Positions 32,610 to 44,491 of a stretch of DNA of 64,000 nt are shown piece after piece (the first letter of the stretch is position 1; every line of letters begins with the position of its first letter). The translations under genes were made by a program, and so were the position numbers. This DNA comes from Hesseltinella vesiculosa. Its lineage: Eukaryota; Mucoromycota; Mucoromycetes; Mucorales; Cunninghamellaceae. The stretch lies in contig MCGT01000023.1 of the NCBI GenBank assembly GCA_002104935.1, forward strand, positions 124,001-188,000, in the 5' to 3' direction. Under the pieces are notes generated by a model. The model had not been told where the DNA came from, made no database searches, and saw only the letters and a program-made list of their open reading frames with translations.

Positions 32610-34312
32610 TTAATTCAATCGGGCATGTTTTATTTCGTCGTGAACAATCCGACCCATCTTCTCACCGTCATGATAACCCAGAGTCCAGATCTGAGCACAC
32701 CAGTCAAAAGTGACAGCCTTGGGATCTTTCATTTCGTAAAACTCGCCATCGCACATGAGGCAAATGACGTTGTCACGTTCATGTCGGCTGCGCTGGGCTT
32801 GATGGGGCCGTTGGTCGGGTGGCCAGAACTCAATGGAAAAGGGCGACGCGAATTGGCCTATCCGCGACACGTGTTTCCGGTAATTAGCGAGCTTTTTAAG
32901 GTAGCTGAACAGGTTGGAGATAACCATGACTTCCAGCCGACCGTCGTTTGCCCGTTGCGGCTGCCACTGGCTTGGATCTGTCGGCCCCAGCGGCTGCCTG
33001 CCTTGCACACTCTCAAGACCTGACTGAGCCTCGCCCCAGAGATCTACCTCGCGGCCCCAGACATGAGGGATGTTCTGGATCACCAGGTCGATTGGATGTT
33101 TCACCAGCAACGGCACTTGTTCACCTCCTGCGTCCGTCCTTGTCTTTTTCTTCTTCCTGGCACGCAAGCTCCGCCACCAGCCAAGCGGGGCCCCAGGCGG
33201 CTCTGTCCTTAGCCAGGCCCCAGGCGAGTCTGTCTCGGCCAGCTGTTTTTCATCATGCACTGCCTTCCCGATCGCTGCCAGACGGATGCCCGACACAAAG
33301 CTTGTGATGGGTGGAAACCGGCGCCAAAACAACCATTTGGCACTTTCGACCGTGTAAGCCCAGATATTGGCCCATCGATGGCCAGCACGGTGCTGTTCAA
33401 ATCCACTGCCGACATAGCCCTGCACACCTAGCGACACGTAGCTGCACATCTTGCGCTGCATCCAGTGTTGCTTCTCAGCGGGCCTTTCCTGCACCTCCAT
33501 CACATTGTGGCCGTCGTTACGTTGATGAGGTCCTTGCCGTTGAACATGGCCTGACGCATGGCTTGTCATGGTCACTTGCCAGATATCCAGCCGAGCTGCT
33601 TTGCTCTTGTCCAACCGCTCCAGCACCAGCGCTTCAAAGCGGCGCAAATGTGGACCCAGGGTGTCTCGGTGTGGAGTCGTCCGGCCCCAGCCAAGAACCT
33701 GGCTGATGTCATTCCCAGTGCCAAATGGAATACCTGTCGTTTTCAACCTCGGTTAAAACTTGGCGATCACCTCCTTTTTTCATTTCTTTTCGCTAACATA
33801 CAAGAAAAAAAGACCAGATCCAAATCAATGCGATGCTGAACCATCATTTCAAAGACACTCATGACTGTGCCATCCCCTCCAGCGCTCCAGATATGGATGT
33901 GTCTGGAAAGGGCCGGCGAAGAGGGAGGCAAAGCCGAGAGCTGGCTGGTCTTGATCATCCACTGAACCAAGGCGATTTTATCGAAGCCATCCTGGCGGTC
34001 CTGTTCGCTCAGGATGTCATGGATTTCAACCTGGATATGTGGTCGTTGTCGGAGGCGGAAGTGTTGGAAGGGCAGGTGTAAAAGATCAGCCCCCTGCCGG
34101 TCGCCAGAAAGCGGGTTGACAAAGATAAATAAATAAATACTTGGTCGGTCTTCGACTTGATTGCCTTGTAGACGCACAGAGATATCCAGCTTCCCAGTTG
34201 TATGTCTCCTGTGGGGTGCTGCAGTTTTTTGTTGTTTCTGCGTCGATGGTTGCCAATGGGAGGTCCGTGAAGAAAAGAGCGACGCATCCTCTGCTTGATT
34301 CATGCAGGTCAT
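32610..34312 (-). CDS. Diacylglycerol kinase (catalytic plus accessory domain)
   Basis: Two exons (34312-33802, 33733-32610) encode 544 residues. The catalytic DAGKc domain begins with IFVNPLSGDRQG (glycine-rich loop), has the ATP-site motif SAGGDGTV (residues 143-150) and, across the only intron, the PFGTGNDISQVLGWG motif. The accessory DAGKa domain has SYVSLGVQGYVGSGFEQHR and continues with NIPHVWGREVDLWG, followed by conserved W-Q-P-Q-DGRLEVM. This two-domain layout is that of animal-type DGKs that phosphorylate diacylglycerol to phosphatidic acid; it differs from yeast Dgk1, which is CTP-dependent and unrelated. No C1, PH or EF-hand domain is present. The intron donor GTATGT was chosen because it alone restores the frame. 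Start at 34312 is the first ATG in frame. Confidence 0.9.
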
Positions 34313-34531
34313 CAGCACCCGTACTACTCTTTTTTTTTTTTTTTTACAGTTGCACCTGACAAGGAACAAAGTGAACAAAATGAAAAGAGACAGGAAGAAA
34401 AGGACAACCGGTGAGAGAGCAAGTCAAGAGGTAGGGTAGACATGATCCCAGCCGAGGATTTGGCCGAGTGTCGAAAACACCTTTTTTTTTTTTTCACAAT
34501 CGTTCTCTTTCCGCTGCGAATTTTTTGAACA

Positions 34532-35319
34532 ATGCCAACGATCGGAACGCAAACAATTGATGATACGGACGACAAGGATGGCAGTCTCGTGGTGCGGCGG
34601 TCTAAGCATGTGCGCTCTGACAGCAACGATGCGTGCTCCATTTGTTATGGTAGACCGGCGTATCCGCTCGTGCCTCCCCTCAACTTCGCCATGGTAGCCA
34701 ATGGCGTCTATCGATCTGGCCATCCCAACAAGCAAAACTTCTCCTTTCTACGCAAACTTGAACTGAAGACGATCATGTAAATCATCAAGTACTGGCATTG
34801 ACTGCCAGCCGATGCTCACATTTATTTGTTACCATAGGTATTTTGCCATGGAGGATTTCCCTCCGGAAATGAAGCATTTCGTGGAACATGAAGGAATTGA
34901 GGTGCTTCACTTTCGCGTAGAGGGCAACAAGGAACCATTTATGGAGGTTAACAAGGACGACATATCTCTTGCCCTGGTCAAGCTCTTGGATAGACGAAGT
35001 CATCCTGGTAAGCATCCCAGAAAAATAAAAGACCTTGTCACTCACTTTTGTTCAGTGCTGATCCACTGCCTCAAGGGAAAACATCGCATTGGCTGCCTGG
35101 TCGGCTGCCTTCGGAAAATCCAGAAATGGTCCATGACCTCCATATTTGATGAATACAGGAAATTTGCTGGGACAAAGGTTCTGGCAGACCAAGAGGTATA
35201 AAAAAATAGAGTCTCGTCTAACCTTGCCGAATGACACGTCTTTCTTTTTTTAGTTTATTGAAATCTTCGACCATGAACATGTACCCTACGATCCAAAATA
35301 CCAACCTGTTTGGCTGTGA
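34532..35319 (+). CDS. Siw14/PFA-DSP-type phosphatase (inositol pyrophosphate phosphatase family)
   Basis: Four exons (34532-34776, 34838-35007, 35056-35195, 35254-35319) encode 206 residues. After a polar N-terminus come PPLNFAMVANGVYRSGHP, the family entry motif, LELKTIM, HFRVEGNKEPF and the phosphatase loop VLIHCLKGKHRIG with catalytic Cys143 and Arg149. The Lys-rich CX(K/L)KGKHR loop marks plant-and-fungal atypical dual-specificity phosphatases, in which Siw14 removes the 5-beta phosphate of inositol pyrophosphates. The following helix has LRKIQKWSMTSIFDEYRKFAG, also typical. The second loop residue is Leu instead of the usual Asn. Assignment to Siw14 rather than Oca1 or Oca2 paralogues is tentative. 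Confidence 0.9.
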
Positions 35320-35464
35320 TTTTTTTTTTCTTCGATACCCTTACCTGTCAGTAAATATTCTATTTTTTGTAATAAAATTTAATTTACAACAATGTTGCGT
35401 TAAAACGATCGCTATGATACACTGGTAAAAAAAAAAAAAAAAAAAAAGATGCGAAGAAAAGGAA

Positions 35465-37702
35465 TCATATGGGCTGTGTGACAACATCGTGTTCATTGGG
35501 TTTGTGCGGTAGACCATCGTCAATGGCATAGCCAAAGGAGGAGCGATTGTCAGGCTTGGCCATATGTCTTTCACCAAGGTCGGTCAGGGTGATGATGCTC
35601 GATGGCCTTGGCACTGGGCACATCAGCGGGCCCTGGAATGAAAGGGGTTTGGTTGGGGTAGAATGGCTTGCAGAACTCGAAGGATTGGGGCTGTTGATGG
35701 GTTGACGCTGGTGGTGGTTCAGAGCTTTACTTAACACTAAAAAGATGCCACCTCCTGCCTAACAAAAGAAAACCGCATGAGCCTCGAGGTGCCATTGGTG
35801 GCTGCTACTTACGACAACAACAGCCCCGCTGATGATGCCCGCAATGATGCCTGCTTTGATTTTTGTTTCAGACGGGTTGGACGGGTCGGTGTTTTTGGCA
35901 AAGCCGTTACCCGTGTCTCCTACATGAGAAGCAATAGCATGATAAGGATATTCGTGAAATGAACTTTGATCTATACCAGTGCCATTATTGCTGCCCATGC
36001 CGCCGTTGGACGAGAAATTGCCGGACAGCCATTCCGGATTAGGGGTGTAGGTGGAAATCCATTGCCAGGCTGCCGTGTTTAGAATATTCACATCGGCATA
36101 GCCTTCGTGTCCTGGAGCTTGACCAAATGAGACCAGCATCAGTTGATCCATCATGTTGGCTAAAGGACAGTAAAAAAGATATACTTGAGCAGCTGAGATT
36201 TTTTTTTTTTTTTTTTTTTGCTTTGCCCCTGCCTTGATGGTAGATTCTTGGTTTGGGAGGCACTCCGTATATGCTGGGGGAGTTCCATTCAAAATCTGAA
36301 AGCCGAAGCACGAAAACATCATTGAGCATGTCGTGGTCATTTTCTGTAGAACCTGATGCATTAGAAAAAGGAGAGAAACGAAAAATGGAAATGAACATCA
36401 AACCAAAGCTGACCTGCCCGATATTCTTCTCTTTTGCCTTGCTGTCGTCCAATTACCTGGGCTTTCTCCACCAAAAATGATAATGCTAGAATGGCTCTGA
36501 TCTTTTAAGGAAAACCGCCCGTTAGTCTTGGGTTAGTGCACTTTTGTTGAGTCTTTTACGTAGGACTGCAGAATGGCCGCGGCGAGGGGCTGGGATGTTT
36601 CCGCCGGCGGTGATGGTTTCCCAGTGGGCTCTGGCCGTATCATAGACGAGGAGCTGGTTCATCGAGATTGGCAATAGCGTTTGGCTCCCTGTGGGATCGG
36701 TGACATTTTTGGAAAAGACAACGCCGCCCATGATGAGAATTTTTTCGTTGGAGATCATCGTTGCTGTGTGATCAATGCGGGGCACAGGCAAATTGTTGCT
36801 GACGGCGGGCGTTGAATATGTCCATGACTGTTGAAGAAGGACGGTTAAGTTGGGTTGTCTTTCTTGTCCATTCTATTATAAAAGTTTACATTGATTTCCA
36901 GCACTGTCCACATGCTGTAGTAGGCCGTCACGGTGCTTCCAGTGCTTGGGTCACTGTGCAAAAATTGTCAGCGGCAGCTCGGTTTTGTCATGATGACCGT
37001 CTACGTTACCCAACCCCACCCCACAGCCATATTCGACCTTGATAGTCAGCTGTTGCAGAGTGTTGCCTCCTAAGCAAATAATAAAATAAATAAAAAAATA
37101 CAGCATGTTAAAATCAAAATGGCCGAAATATGCACCGAAAGTCACCATCAGAGAAGCGCGATCGGAGTTTGTGAGTCAGCGGATTTCTTATTGCTTTTTC
37201 GGTGTCATTGGGGGGGGAGGGTTGTTTTTTGTAATACCTTTTGACAGCCGTATCACCTTGAATGGCAGGAATAGACCATGCTGACAGCTGAGTATCATAT
37301 AAATAGGTGGCATAGGTTGACCCAGAGCTATTTGCGTCGATTCTTCCACCATTAATAACAAATGCTTGCGTCGAGCAAGGAGCGATAGCAAAAGCAGCAC
37401 GAGGGGGCGTGGGCGTTTGTACTGGGACCAGTTCCCATGGTGGCTGACTAGTGTCCCATGTATGATTTAAATTCAATTGTAGTAAATCATTCGTCAATTT
37501 GCCGCTGATGTCTTGTCCTCCGAAACAGTATAATGATCCTGTCAAGATGATGCATCCTATGAAGAGGGGACATCAGCCGCTGCGTGCTTTTATAAAACGA
37601 GGCTCATCTTTTACCGTTCCCCCACCTTGGTGTTGGTTTGATCGCGCCGATTGATGCAAGGCGCAGCAGGCTAAGGAAACACAGACGTATCAGCGGTGAC
37701 AT
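35465..37702 (-). CDS. Kelch-repeat type I membrane protein
   Basis: Eleven exons encode 532 residues. A signal peptide (MSPLIRLCFLSLLRLASIGA) is followed by a kelch beta-propeller with repeated GG-plus-aromatic patterns: GSLYCFGGQD, AFVINGGR, GRIWLWGGVG, KILIMGGV, SIIIFGGES and LMLVSFGQ. One membrane helix (about residues 423-447, AGIIAGIISGAVVV continuing into GGIFLVL) and a Ser/Pro-rich cytosolic tail close the protein. Such fungal galactose-oxidase-like kelch membrane proteins are widespread but poorly characterised; a cell-surface or polarity role is inference. Intron 8 needs a GC donor (CAAG|GCAGGG) to continue into ANMMDQLML. It shares the divergent promoter at 37703-38237 with the MBIP-like gene. 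Confidence 0.85.
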
Positions 37703-38237
37703 TAGAAAATGGTATAAATGATGAGATGAAGGGTCAAAAGAGACGTCTATGAAGTAGAAATGAAAAAGCCAACGAGAAGACGGCGAGAGGAACAGAAAAA
37801 CAAGAAAAAGAGAAAAAGAATACAAAGACCATACTCTGACGTTTATCGACTCCCTTTTTTTTTTTTTGTAAAGGGTTCTCAAATCGAGCTTGAGAGTTCA
37901 ACCAAATGAAGTTGGTTTGGCCGATGACATTTGCACTAATTGCAACTTTGGCTCAGATGACCCGGCTGGTAATTTTTGAGTGTGAAATCGTTCATGGCCC
38001 GGAATGATCTCGGCTAAGAAAAAAAAAAAATAGCATAGACACACTCTGCCGACTCGAAAGGGTTCACCATGAAACATGTATACACTCGACGTTCATTCAT
38101 GCCACAGAAAGCTGATATCAGCGTGTGACTGGTCCCCAGGCACGCTTTGATGCTGAAAAAAAAAAAAAAAAAAGTCGCGGCGATTTTTTCCTTTCTTTCT
38201 TTTTTTTTTTTTTTTTTTTTTACGATTAAACAAGGGA
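37703..38237. promoter_or_regulatory. Divergent promoter with paired A-run and T-run
   Basis: 535 bp between two divergent ATG codons. Near the MBIP-like start lies an A-run of about 18 (38155-38172) followed, after a GC-rich GTCGCGGCGA spacer, by a T-rich run of more than 20 ending 16 bases before the ATG. Another A-run is at 38017-38029. Poly(dA:dT) tracts commonly exclude nucleosomes; the inverted pair could also fold in RNA. Confidence 0.5.
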
Positions 38238-39341
38238 ATGGCGACTGATACACAGCTTTGCCAGTCTTGGAGCGATAGCCTCGGCGCCTTTTTTACCACG
38301 TTGGGAATGGAGGAAACGCAGCGATGCTTTGCAATGGAGTCGTTGGTCCTGTCAAACTATCATCAATCGCAACTACCTGGGGCATTGGAATGCCTTGCCG
38401 ATCACCTGCTTCAAGCACTCGAGCGCCATGCTAGAGCCAAAGAATCGCTTACCCGAGATAATCACAGCGAATCCGAGGACTTGCTTTACCATCCGCAAGA
38501 AAAACGACGTCGGATCGACGAGAATGAGCCGCAAGACAATGACGATCTGATCTCAGAGGATGTAGCCATCGACAATGACGGGATGTACAAAAAGCGCGCG
38601 CGCCAGCTAGATCCAGACCAGGTGCAGGTCCGTGCCAGCAACAGCGAAGTCCAGCAACGCATCACCAACTTTATCCAGACCAAGCGCAAGGACGTGGATG
38701 CCAGCAACCGGGCCGAGTTCCTGAACCGCCCAGATCCGCAAGAAGGCGAGGAAGTGACTTGCGCCCGGGTCGATGCCAAGGAAATCAACCGTAACATCCA
38801 AATGAAGCTTGACGTGATTGAAAATGAAGACGATCCATTGGCTCGGTCCACAACTACTGACAAGCAACGGCAAGCAGCTGCCGCCGCCGCTTTGGTTCAG
38901 CCTGCTGCCCAGGCCGACCCTGCGATGGAACTGGTCAAAGAGCGCCTCGACAATTTGGAGCAACACCTTCATATCAAATTCGAGCAGCATCCCGATCGCC
39001 CGTTCACAGCGATGGAGCGGATCAAGATCATCGAGAACACCATCATTGATATTGAGAACAAGTATCCATTGTGGGCTTCAGTGCACTTCAACCAGCCGAA
39101 TCGAACCTATCCACCACCGCCACCCGTCACCTTTATCACCCGACCGACGCCCACCAGCAAACCGTCGACCCCGACCGACGCACCGACATCCTTTTCTCGA
39201 CCTGCCACTCCCAACGCAGACTATGTGCCTTCTCAAATCATTATCCAGCCCATGGCCGCACCAACCTCTGGCCGATCCAACTCTTCGCTCACCAGGGCTG
39301 TCTTGAATCAGATGAATCGTATGCAATCCAGCGAATCCTAG
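38238..39341 (+). CDS. MBIP-like protein (MAP3K12-binding inhibitory protein family, ATAC complex in animals)
   Basis: A single-exon frame of 367 residues from an ATG at 38238. The centre has the MBIP signature: EVTCARVDAKEINRNIQMKL followed by DVIEN, then the coiled region ERLDNLEQHLHIKF and AMERIKIIENTIIDIEN, and an aromatic WASVHFNQP end. An acidic N-terminal helical part carries a nuclear-type KKRARQ segment, and the C-terminal 70 residues are Pro/Thr/Ser-rich. In animals MBIP is a dimerising subunit of the ATAC histone acetyltransferase complex. No enzyme domain is present. The assignment rests on the RVDAKEINRNIQ motif and the following coils; the fungal role is inference. It is one of the few intronless genes in the window. 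Confidence 0.7.
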   Translation: MATDTQLCQSWSDSLGAFFTTLGMEETQRCFAMESLVLSNYHQSQLPGALECLADHLLQALERHARAKESLTRDNHSESEDLLYHPQEKRRRIDENEPQDNDDLISEDVAIDNDGMYKKRARQLDPDQVQVRASNSEVQQRITNFIQTKRKDVDASNRAEFLNRPDPQEGEEVTCARVDAKEINRNIQMKLDVIENEDDPLARSTTTDKQRQAAAAAALVQPAAQADPAMELVKERLDNLEQHLHIKFEQHPDRPFTAMERIKIIENTIIDIENKYPLWASVHFNQPNRTYPPPPPVTFITRPTPTSKPSTPTDAPTSFSRPATPNADYVPSQIIIQPMAAPTSGRSNSSLTRAVLNQMNRMQSSES

Positions 39342-39587
39342 TTCTTACTTGCTCTCGCCTCTTGATACCCTCTCATTCGCATATATTTTTTTTATTACTT
39401 TATTGCAATGCTTTCTACATCCCTTTCAATCAGCTAGTTTGTGGAATAATAAGATTTTTCAAAAATAACATGCATGATCAGGAAGAGCGGTGGAGAGGTT
39501 AAAAAAAAAAAGTAAAACGGACATGGTACACAAAGGAGAGCGATGAAAAAAAAAATGGGAGGGGAGGGGAGAGGTTGGTTGGTGGTT

Positions 39588-40779
39588 TTAAATTTCCATC
39601 TTGAAGGTGAAGTATTCAGGGTCAAAATGATGCACACGGATGTAACCATCTTCACCACCGCTGGAGTAACTGTTAAGATAAAAAAAAATTAGTATACAAT
39701 CGTTCACGTGTAGCCCTGATCATCGACAGCGCTTGCTCGATTTTTTTTTTTTTTTTTTTTACCTCTTGCCATCAGGGTGGACAGCCAGGGTATTGATAGG
39801 ACCGAAATGGCCACGGACACGACCGACTTCTTCTTCCAAGATCTTGTGATAGAAACGGCTTTCGAATTTACCAGCACGGGCAGAGGTGGTTGTGACATCC
39901 ATGGCTTCTTGACCACCACCGACAATGACGAATTCTTGGAATTTTGGCGTAAGAGTGGCCGAGTTCAAGGGCGTGTCGGTTACGAAGCACTTCTTTTCTT
40001 CGAGAGTTTCAATGTCAAAGATCTTGGCGACCTTATCCTTGGAGGAGGTGATGCAGTAGGAGCGGTCAGGAGACATTTGCAAGTCGGAGATCAGGCCGTC
40101 GTGAGCCTTGACGGTGTTGAGCTTTTTGTTGTTCTTCCAGTCCCACTGGCACAAAGAGCCGTCTTCGTGGCCGCTGATAATATATTTGTCGAGATAGCTC
40201 CAGTCAGCCACCACAGCCTTGGATTGGCCCTTTTGATTCACCAATTCCATCACGGGTTTGGACGACTGTTCGGCATTCACATCTGGGTTGACTGGCAGCA
40301 CGGTGATCGTACCAGCAAAGCCCATGCGTTCTTCGGTCACACACAACACCATTGAATCGTCTTCACTGAAAGCCACGCGTTTGACAGCTGTCTTGAATTC
40401 CCATGTCTTTAAGCATTTGCCGGTCTGCACTTCCCATAACTTGCAAGTGTTGTCTGCTGAGCCGGTCACAAGCAGAGTCGAAGCAGCTGTTAAAAAAATA
40501 AAATAAAATGTCGAGCATAAAAGAAGCAGAAAATGATTAGGATGGGTCCATTCGTAGGGAAGTTTGTTTTCTTTTCCTGATGGATGATTACGTACAGTTG
40601 ACATCGACTGTCCACACACTACCGACGTGGCCGTTGTAGGTGCCCAACCGTTCGCCATTGTGAGAGTACCAGGCATTGCACACCTTATCTTTGGAGACTG
40701 TGAACAGCAAATCGCCTTCTCGGTTGTATTTGATTTGCGTCAACGAACGAGTGTGTCCTTGTAACAAAATAGGTCGCAT
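39588..40779 (-). CDS. TIF34: Translation initiation factor eIF3 subunit i (TIF34)
   Basis: Three exons (40779-40596, 40486-39763, 39669-39588) encode 329 residues. The protein starts [19 protein letters not shown] and consists of seven WD40 blades, with [52 protein letters not shown] and the C-terminal [19 protein letters not shown] that is diagnostic of eIF3i. It binds eIF3b and eIF3g in the initiation complex. Length matches the family (about 325-345). Intron 2 begins GTA followed by a 20-base A-run. The 5' leader carries a T-run (A-run on the plus strand at 40809-40827). Confidence 0.96.
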
Positions 40780-41359
40780 GGTGGAACGAATAAATCAAGT
40801 GATGAAAGAAAAAAAAAAAAAAAAAAAGTAACAGGCAGCGGGCAAGAAAGAAAAACGTTCTCGGCGCTCATGAAAATGAAGTGGCTTGGACATCCAAGCG
40901 CCACGAAAGCGTACTGCAACTGCGACAATAATGAGGAAAGCTGCCGTCGACTGGCACCTGATCATCGTATCATCACTGATCCACGACCGTCATCAAGGAC
41001 AGTCAAAGGAAACATGAGACCTTTTTATTTTTTTTTTAGCCCCTGCTAGCTCTGGACACTCATAGGTTGGGTTGCTGGTAGTACTCAACGACGGCGTGGA
41101 CAGGCTGGCACGCAGGAGCCCACCAAGAACACTGGGGATTCAGGTCGCTACCCATAACAGGGCAATGGGAGCTTCAACGGATTAAACTTTTTTTTTTTAC
41201 TGAATTCGTTTCAAAAAGGTAGCATCTAAGTTACAAGAAAAAAAAAAATCGGAAACAAGAGAAAATAGATACAAAAGGAAGATCAACAACCGGAAATAAT
41301 AGAGAGAGGGTTTAGAGTAGATGTGAGGGTAGGGTCAAAAAGTAGATGCAATGGTTCAT
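40780..41359. other. Intergenic: eIF3i promoter and vigilin 3' flank
   Basis: 580 bp with homopolymer runs at 40809-40827, 41026-41037, 41189-41198 and 41239-41248. The piece 41038-41188 is of more even composition but has no open frame or fold that I can defend. Confidence 0.4.
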
Positions 41360-44252
41360 TTAGCTTGTAGCTTGGACTTCTTCTTCCTTGACGGCAGCAG
41401 CAGCTTTTCGCTTTTCTTCGGCTTGGCGGTGCTTCAGTTCACGTTCTTTGCGCTTTTCGGATTCTTCTTTTTCGTATTCGTAAAGCTCATTCAATTCATC
41501 CTTGGCAGCAGTGGCATCCTTCTTGCGGCCGCGGATAGTGATGGTATTGGGGTTGTTGCCGGGGATTGGGCTATCATCACCGTTGACGACGGAACCCTTG
41601 GGGAATTTCACAAAGACGTTGTATTTGTCTTCGAGCTTCTTGACATAGCGACCGTTAGGGCCGATCAGGAAACGGTGGAATTGCTTGGGCACGGACAGCT
41701 GCAGAGTCACTTGGTCGGCAAGGGCGGCGACATAGGTTTGCACTCGTTCCTTGGCGGCTTCCACATTAGGCTTGATCCCCTGGATGACCACCTTGACATG
41801 TTGGTCCTTCTTCTTGTTTTTGCTGGTCACAGCTTCAAAACCGCCTTCGTTCTTGTTGTTGTCACCAATGTCGATTTTGATGCCCAAGTCTTCCTTCAAC
41901 TTGTTGATGTTCGTACCAGCCTTGCCAATCACATGGGCTGAGTAAGCAGCAGGAATGTTGAATTCAACGGTATGAGCATTGGTGAACTATAACAACGCGA
42001 GAAATAGAGAGGCGTGAGCTTTGGTGGTTCTTCTCGTCCATCCATGATCCTCTTTTCTTTTCTTTTTTTTGACACTTACGTCTTCATTCTTGGCAGCCAC
42101 ATGGATCTTCTTGATCTCTTGGATGGCAGACTTGACTTCACTGCCAACACCACGCACAACGATATCATCGGGGTTGGTGGTACCGAATTGGACAGCCACC
42201 GTGGAGTCTTCGCCCAAGATGGCATTCAGGGTGGTGCCGTTGGGGCCCTGGATAGCAGAGTGGTAAGAGGCAGGCACGGTGATGGTGGAGCTGACGATGT
42301 TGGACAGGTCCAACACAAGCTTGTTGATGTCGGCGACAGCGGTGGCCAAAGCGTCCTCGGGCACATCGGACTTCTTGTTTTCGCGCACCAGCAACAAGGT
42401 GGGCGAGTTGGGCGAGGCCTTGGCATCGGGGAAGAGCACAGCCACGTCATGGCGAGCCTTGATGCGCTGGAGCTGCTTGCCGAGGCGGACGTGCAGGTGA
42501 CGGTGCAAGTGGGGTTCGACATCCAAGGTGGCAAAGCGTTCAGGCACAAAGGCACGGCAGAGGTCATAGCCAGCACGGTAGGCGTTGGAGGCGTCTTCTT
42601 CGCTCTTGCTCACGAACTCGACGCTGGCGGCGTCGGGGCTGGGGACCACGCTGACTTGCACGTTGAAGTCTTGCTCGATCTTCTTGAAGGCATCGATGTG
42701 ATTGATGTAAGTGATGACCTGGTGGGCATGGCGGACAGGGTCAGCGGCCGAGGCGTGGAGGGAGGCGATGTCCAAGGCGTTGACATGGACGGAGCGAGAC
42801 TTTTCCATCACCAGGGTCAGGCCGTTGATCAGGCGTTGTTCAGGGCCACGCACAATCACGCTTTCTGAGGCATCTTCCACAGAAGGCACTTCCACGGTAC
42901 AGCCGGATTGCTGGAAGATTTCACGGGCGATGGCGCCATCCTTACCGAAAAGGTACTTGTGTTGGCGCTTGGGCACGCCGATGGAAGCGGTGCGGGTGGA
43001 CTTTTCCAGGTCAGCATACTGGGCTTCCAGAGCTTGCTTGACTTGTTGGACCTTTTCCTTGTCACCGACCGCCACAATGACGGCTTTGCCCTTGACGCCC
43101 GAAGGCAGCTGTTGCAAATTGACAAGGGGCGGCATTTGGATGGTGACATGGTATTCCTCTTCCAAGGCTTTCACGGCGCTATTGTCGGGGCCGGCCAAGA
43201 ACAGGTGGTAGCGAGGATCGATGTCTTCAATCTTCAGCGTCGTCTTAGCAGCCTGTCAAGAAGAAGTAAGAACCTCCTCCCCAAGGCAGCGTATTTACCT
43301 TTTCATCCACGATCTTTTCAATCTCGGCCTTGGCAAGTTTGATGCCGGCAACATCGCCTACAATGGAGATGTTCACATTTTCGTCCTCTTCGATGTCATC
43401 GTCCTTGCGAGAAGGGACGTTGATACGGGTGCTGGATTTTTGTTCGATCTGTTGCAGCGTCTTGCCTTTGGCTCCGATGATGAAGCGACGCACAGAGGCA
43501 GGAATGCTGATTTCCATGGAACGCTAAAAAAAAAAAAAAAGAAAAGGTCGGTCAAAATAAAAAAAAAAAAAAAAAAAGGCGGTACTGAAAAGAGGGGTTA
43601 CCTTGACAACCAACCCAGTAACTAAATCACGTTTAGCACGAGTGACATCGGCAGGAGCACCTTGGATCAAAAAGGTGGTGGTGCCAAAACGGTTGGTGGA
43701 AGCAATGATGTTCGTGCCAGTCTTGTTGATGACTTGTTGAATGACATCGGCAGCACCCTTGAAGCCCAAAGGCTTGCTGGCTTGATTGGCAATCTGTTGA
43801 TTAGCAGGCAATTCCAACACATCAGTGACAGAAGGAGCAGCGGCAGCAGTGGAGGGGCTGGTGCCGTTGGTTTTCTTTTGCTGTTGGTTTTGCTGCTGCT
43901 GGGTTGGACGAACCTTGACGCGAGAGGCGGCAGATGACCAGCCAGATGAAACAATGGGAGGGCGAGGAGTGCCGGATGACAGGGTAGGGAAGGCAGCTTC
44001 CGAGCTCAGGTCCAGTTTTTTATCCTTCTTCACGGTAGGAGTGGGCGAGGGAGCAGCCTTTTTGACGGGTTGGCCAATAGGAGTAGGGTAATCGCCAGCA
44101 ATCAAAGGTTCGGCAAACATGGCATTGTCGACCACCACAGGATCATCACGGCTTGGCACCACAGGTTCTTCGGATTTCGCTTGGGCATGGAGGCGGGCGA
44201 GTTGGGCAGAAGGAGGAAGATCGCCTAGAGGTGTTTGTTCAGTTGTATCCAT
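41360..44252 (-). CDS. SCP160: Multi-KH-domain RNA-binding protein, vigilin/Scp160 type
   Basis: Four exons (44252-43602, 43523-43299, 43252-42080, 41986-41360) encode 891 residues. A low-complexity head with AAFPTLSSG is followed by a series of KH domains. At least five canonical GxxG loops are visible: IIGAKGKT, LFGKDGAI, IQGPNGTT, VIGKAGTN and LIGPNGRY, with degenerate KH folds between them. The C-terminus is a highly charged Glu/Lys/Arg helix. Vigilins bind polysomes and the ER-associated ribosome pool and affect codon-dependent translation and mRNA stability. The 891-residue length is shorter than animal vigilin (14-15 KH) and yeast Scp160 (14 KH), so several KH domains are lost or unrecognisable. 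Shares a 239 bp divergent promoter with ALG10. Confidence 0.9.
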
Positions 44253-44491
44253 GGTTGATGAGAATAGAATGTTAAAACGATGAACACAGAGTTTGAGCAC
44301 TGAAGAAAAAGAAAAGAAGAGAAAAAAGTCGAACGTCTGGAAAAAAAAAAAACCACAAAATGGCCGGAGTTTTGTTGCTCAAGCAATAAGAGAACCCGGG
44401 GCTGATTGTCTATTTTCTGCCCAATGATCATTCGCCACTTGCACTTTTTTATTCTTCGCCCTTGCCCCTCACCCTTTGGACGAGTCTCTTT

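Noticed and set aside
41038..41188. Possible structured RNA between eIF3i and the vigilin-type gene
   Set aside because: Composition is more even than its flanks, but I could find no convincing paired stems, promoter boxes or terminator by eye.
44462..44491. Earlier start for ALG10 at a TTG codon
   Set aside because: There is no ATG upstream in that frame and the ATG at 44492 begins the expected N-terminal membrane helix.
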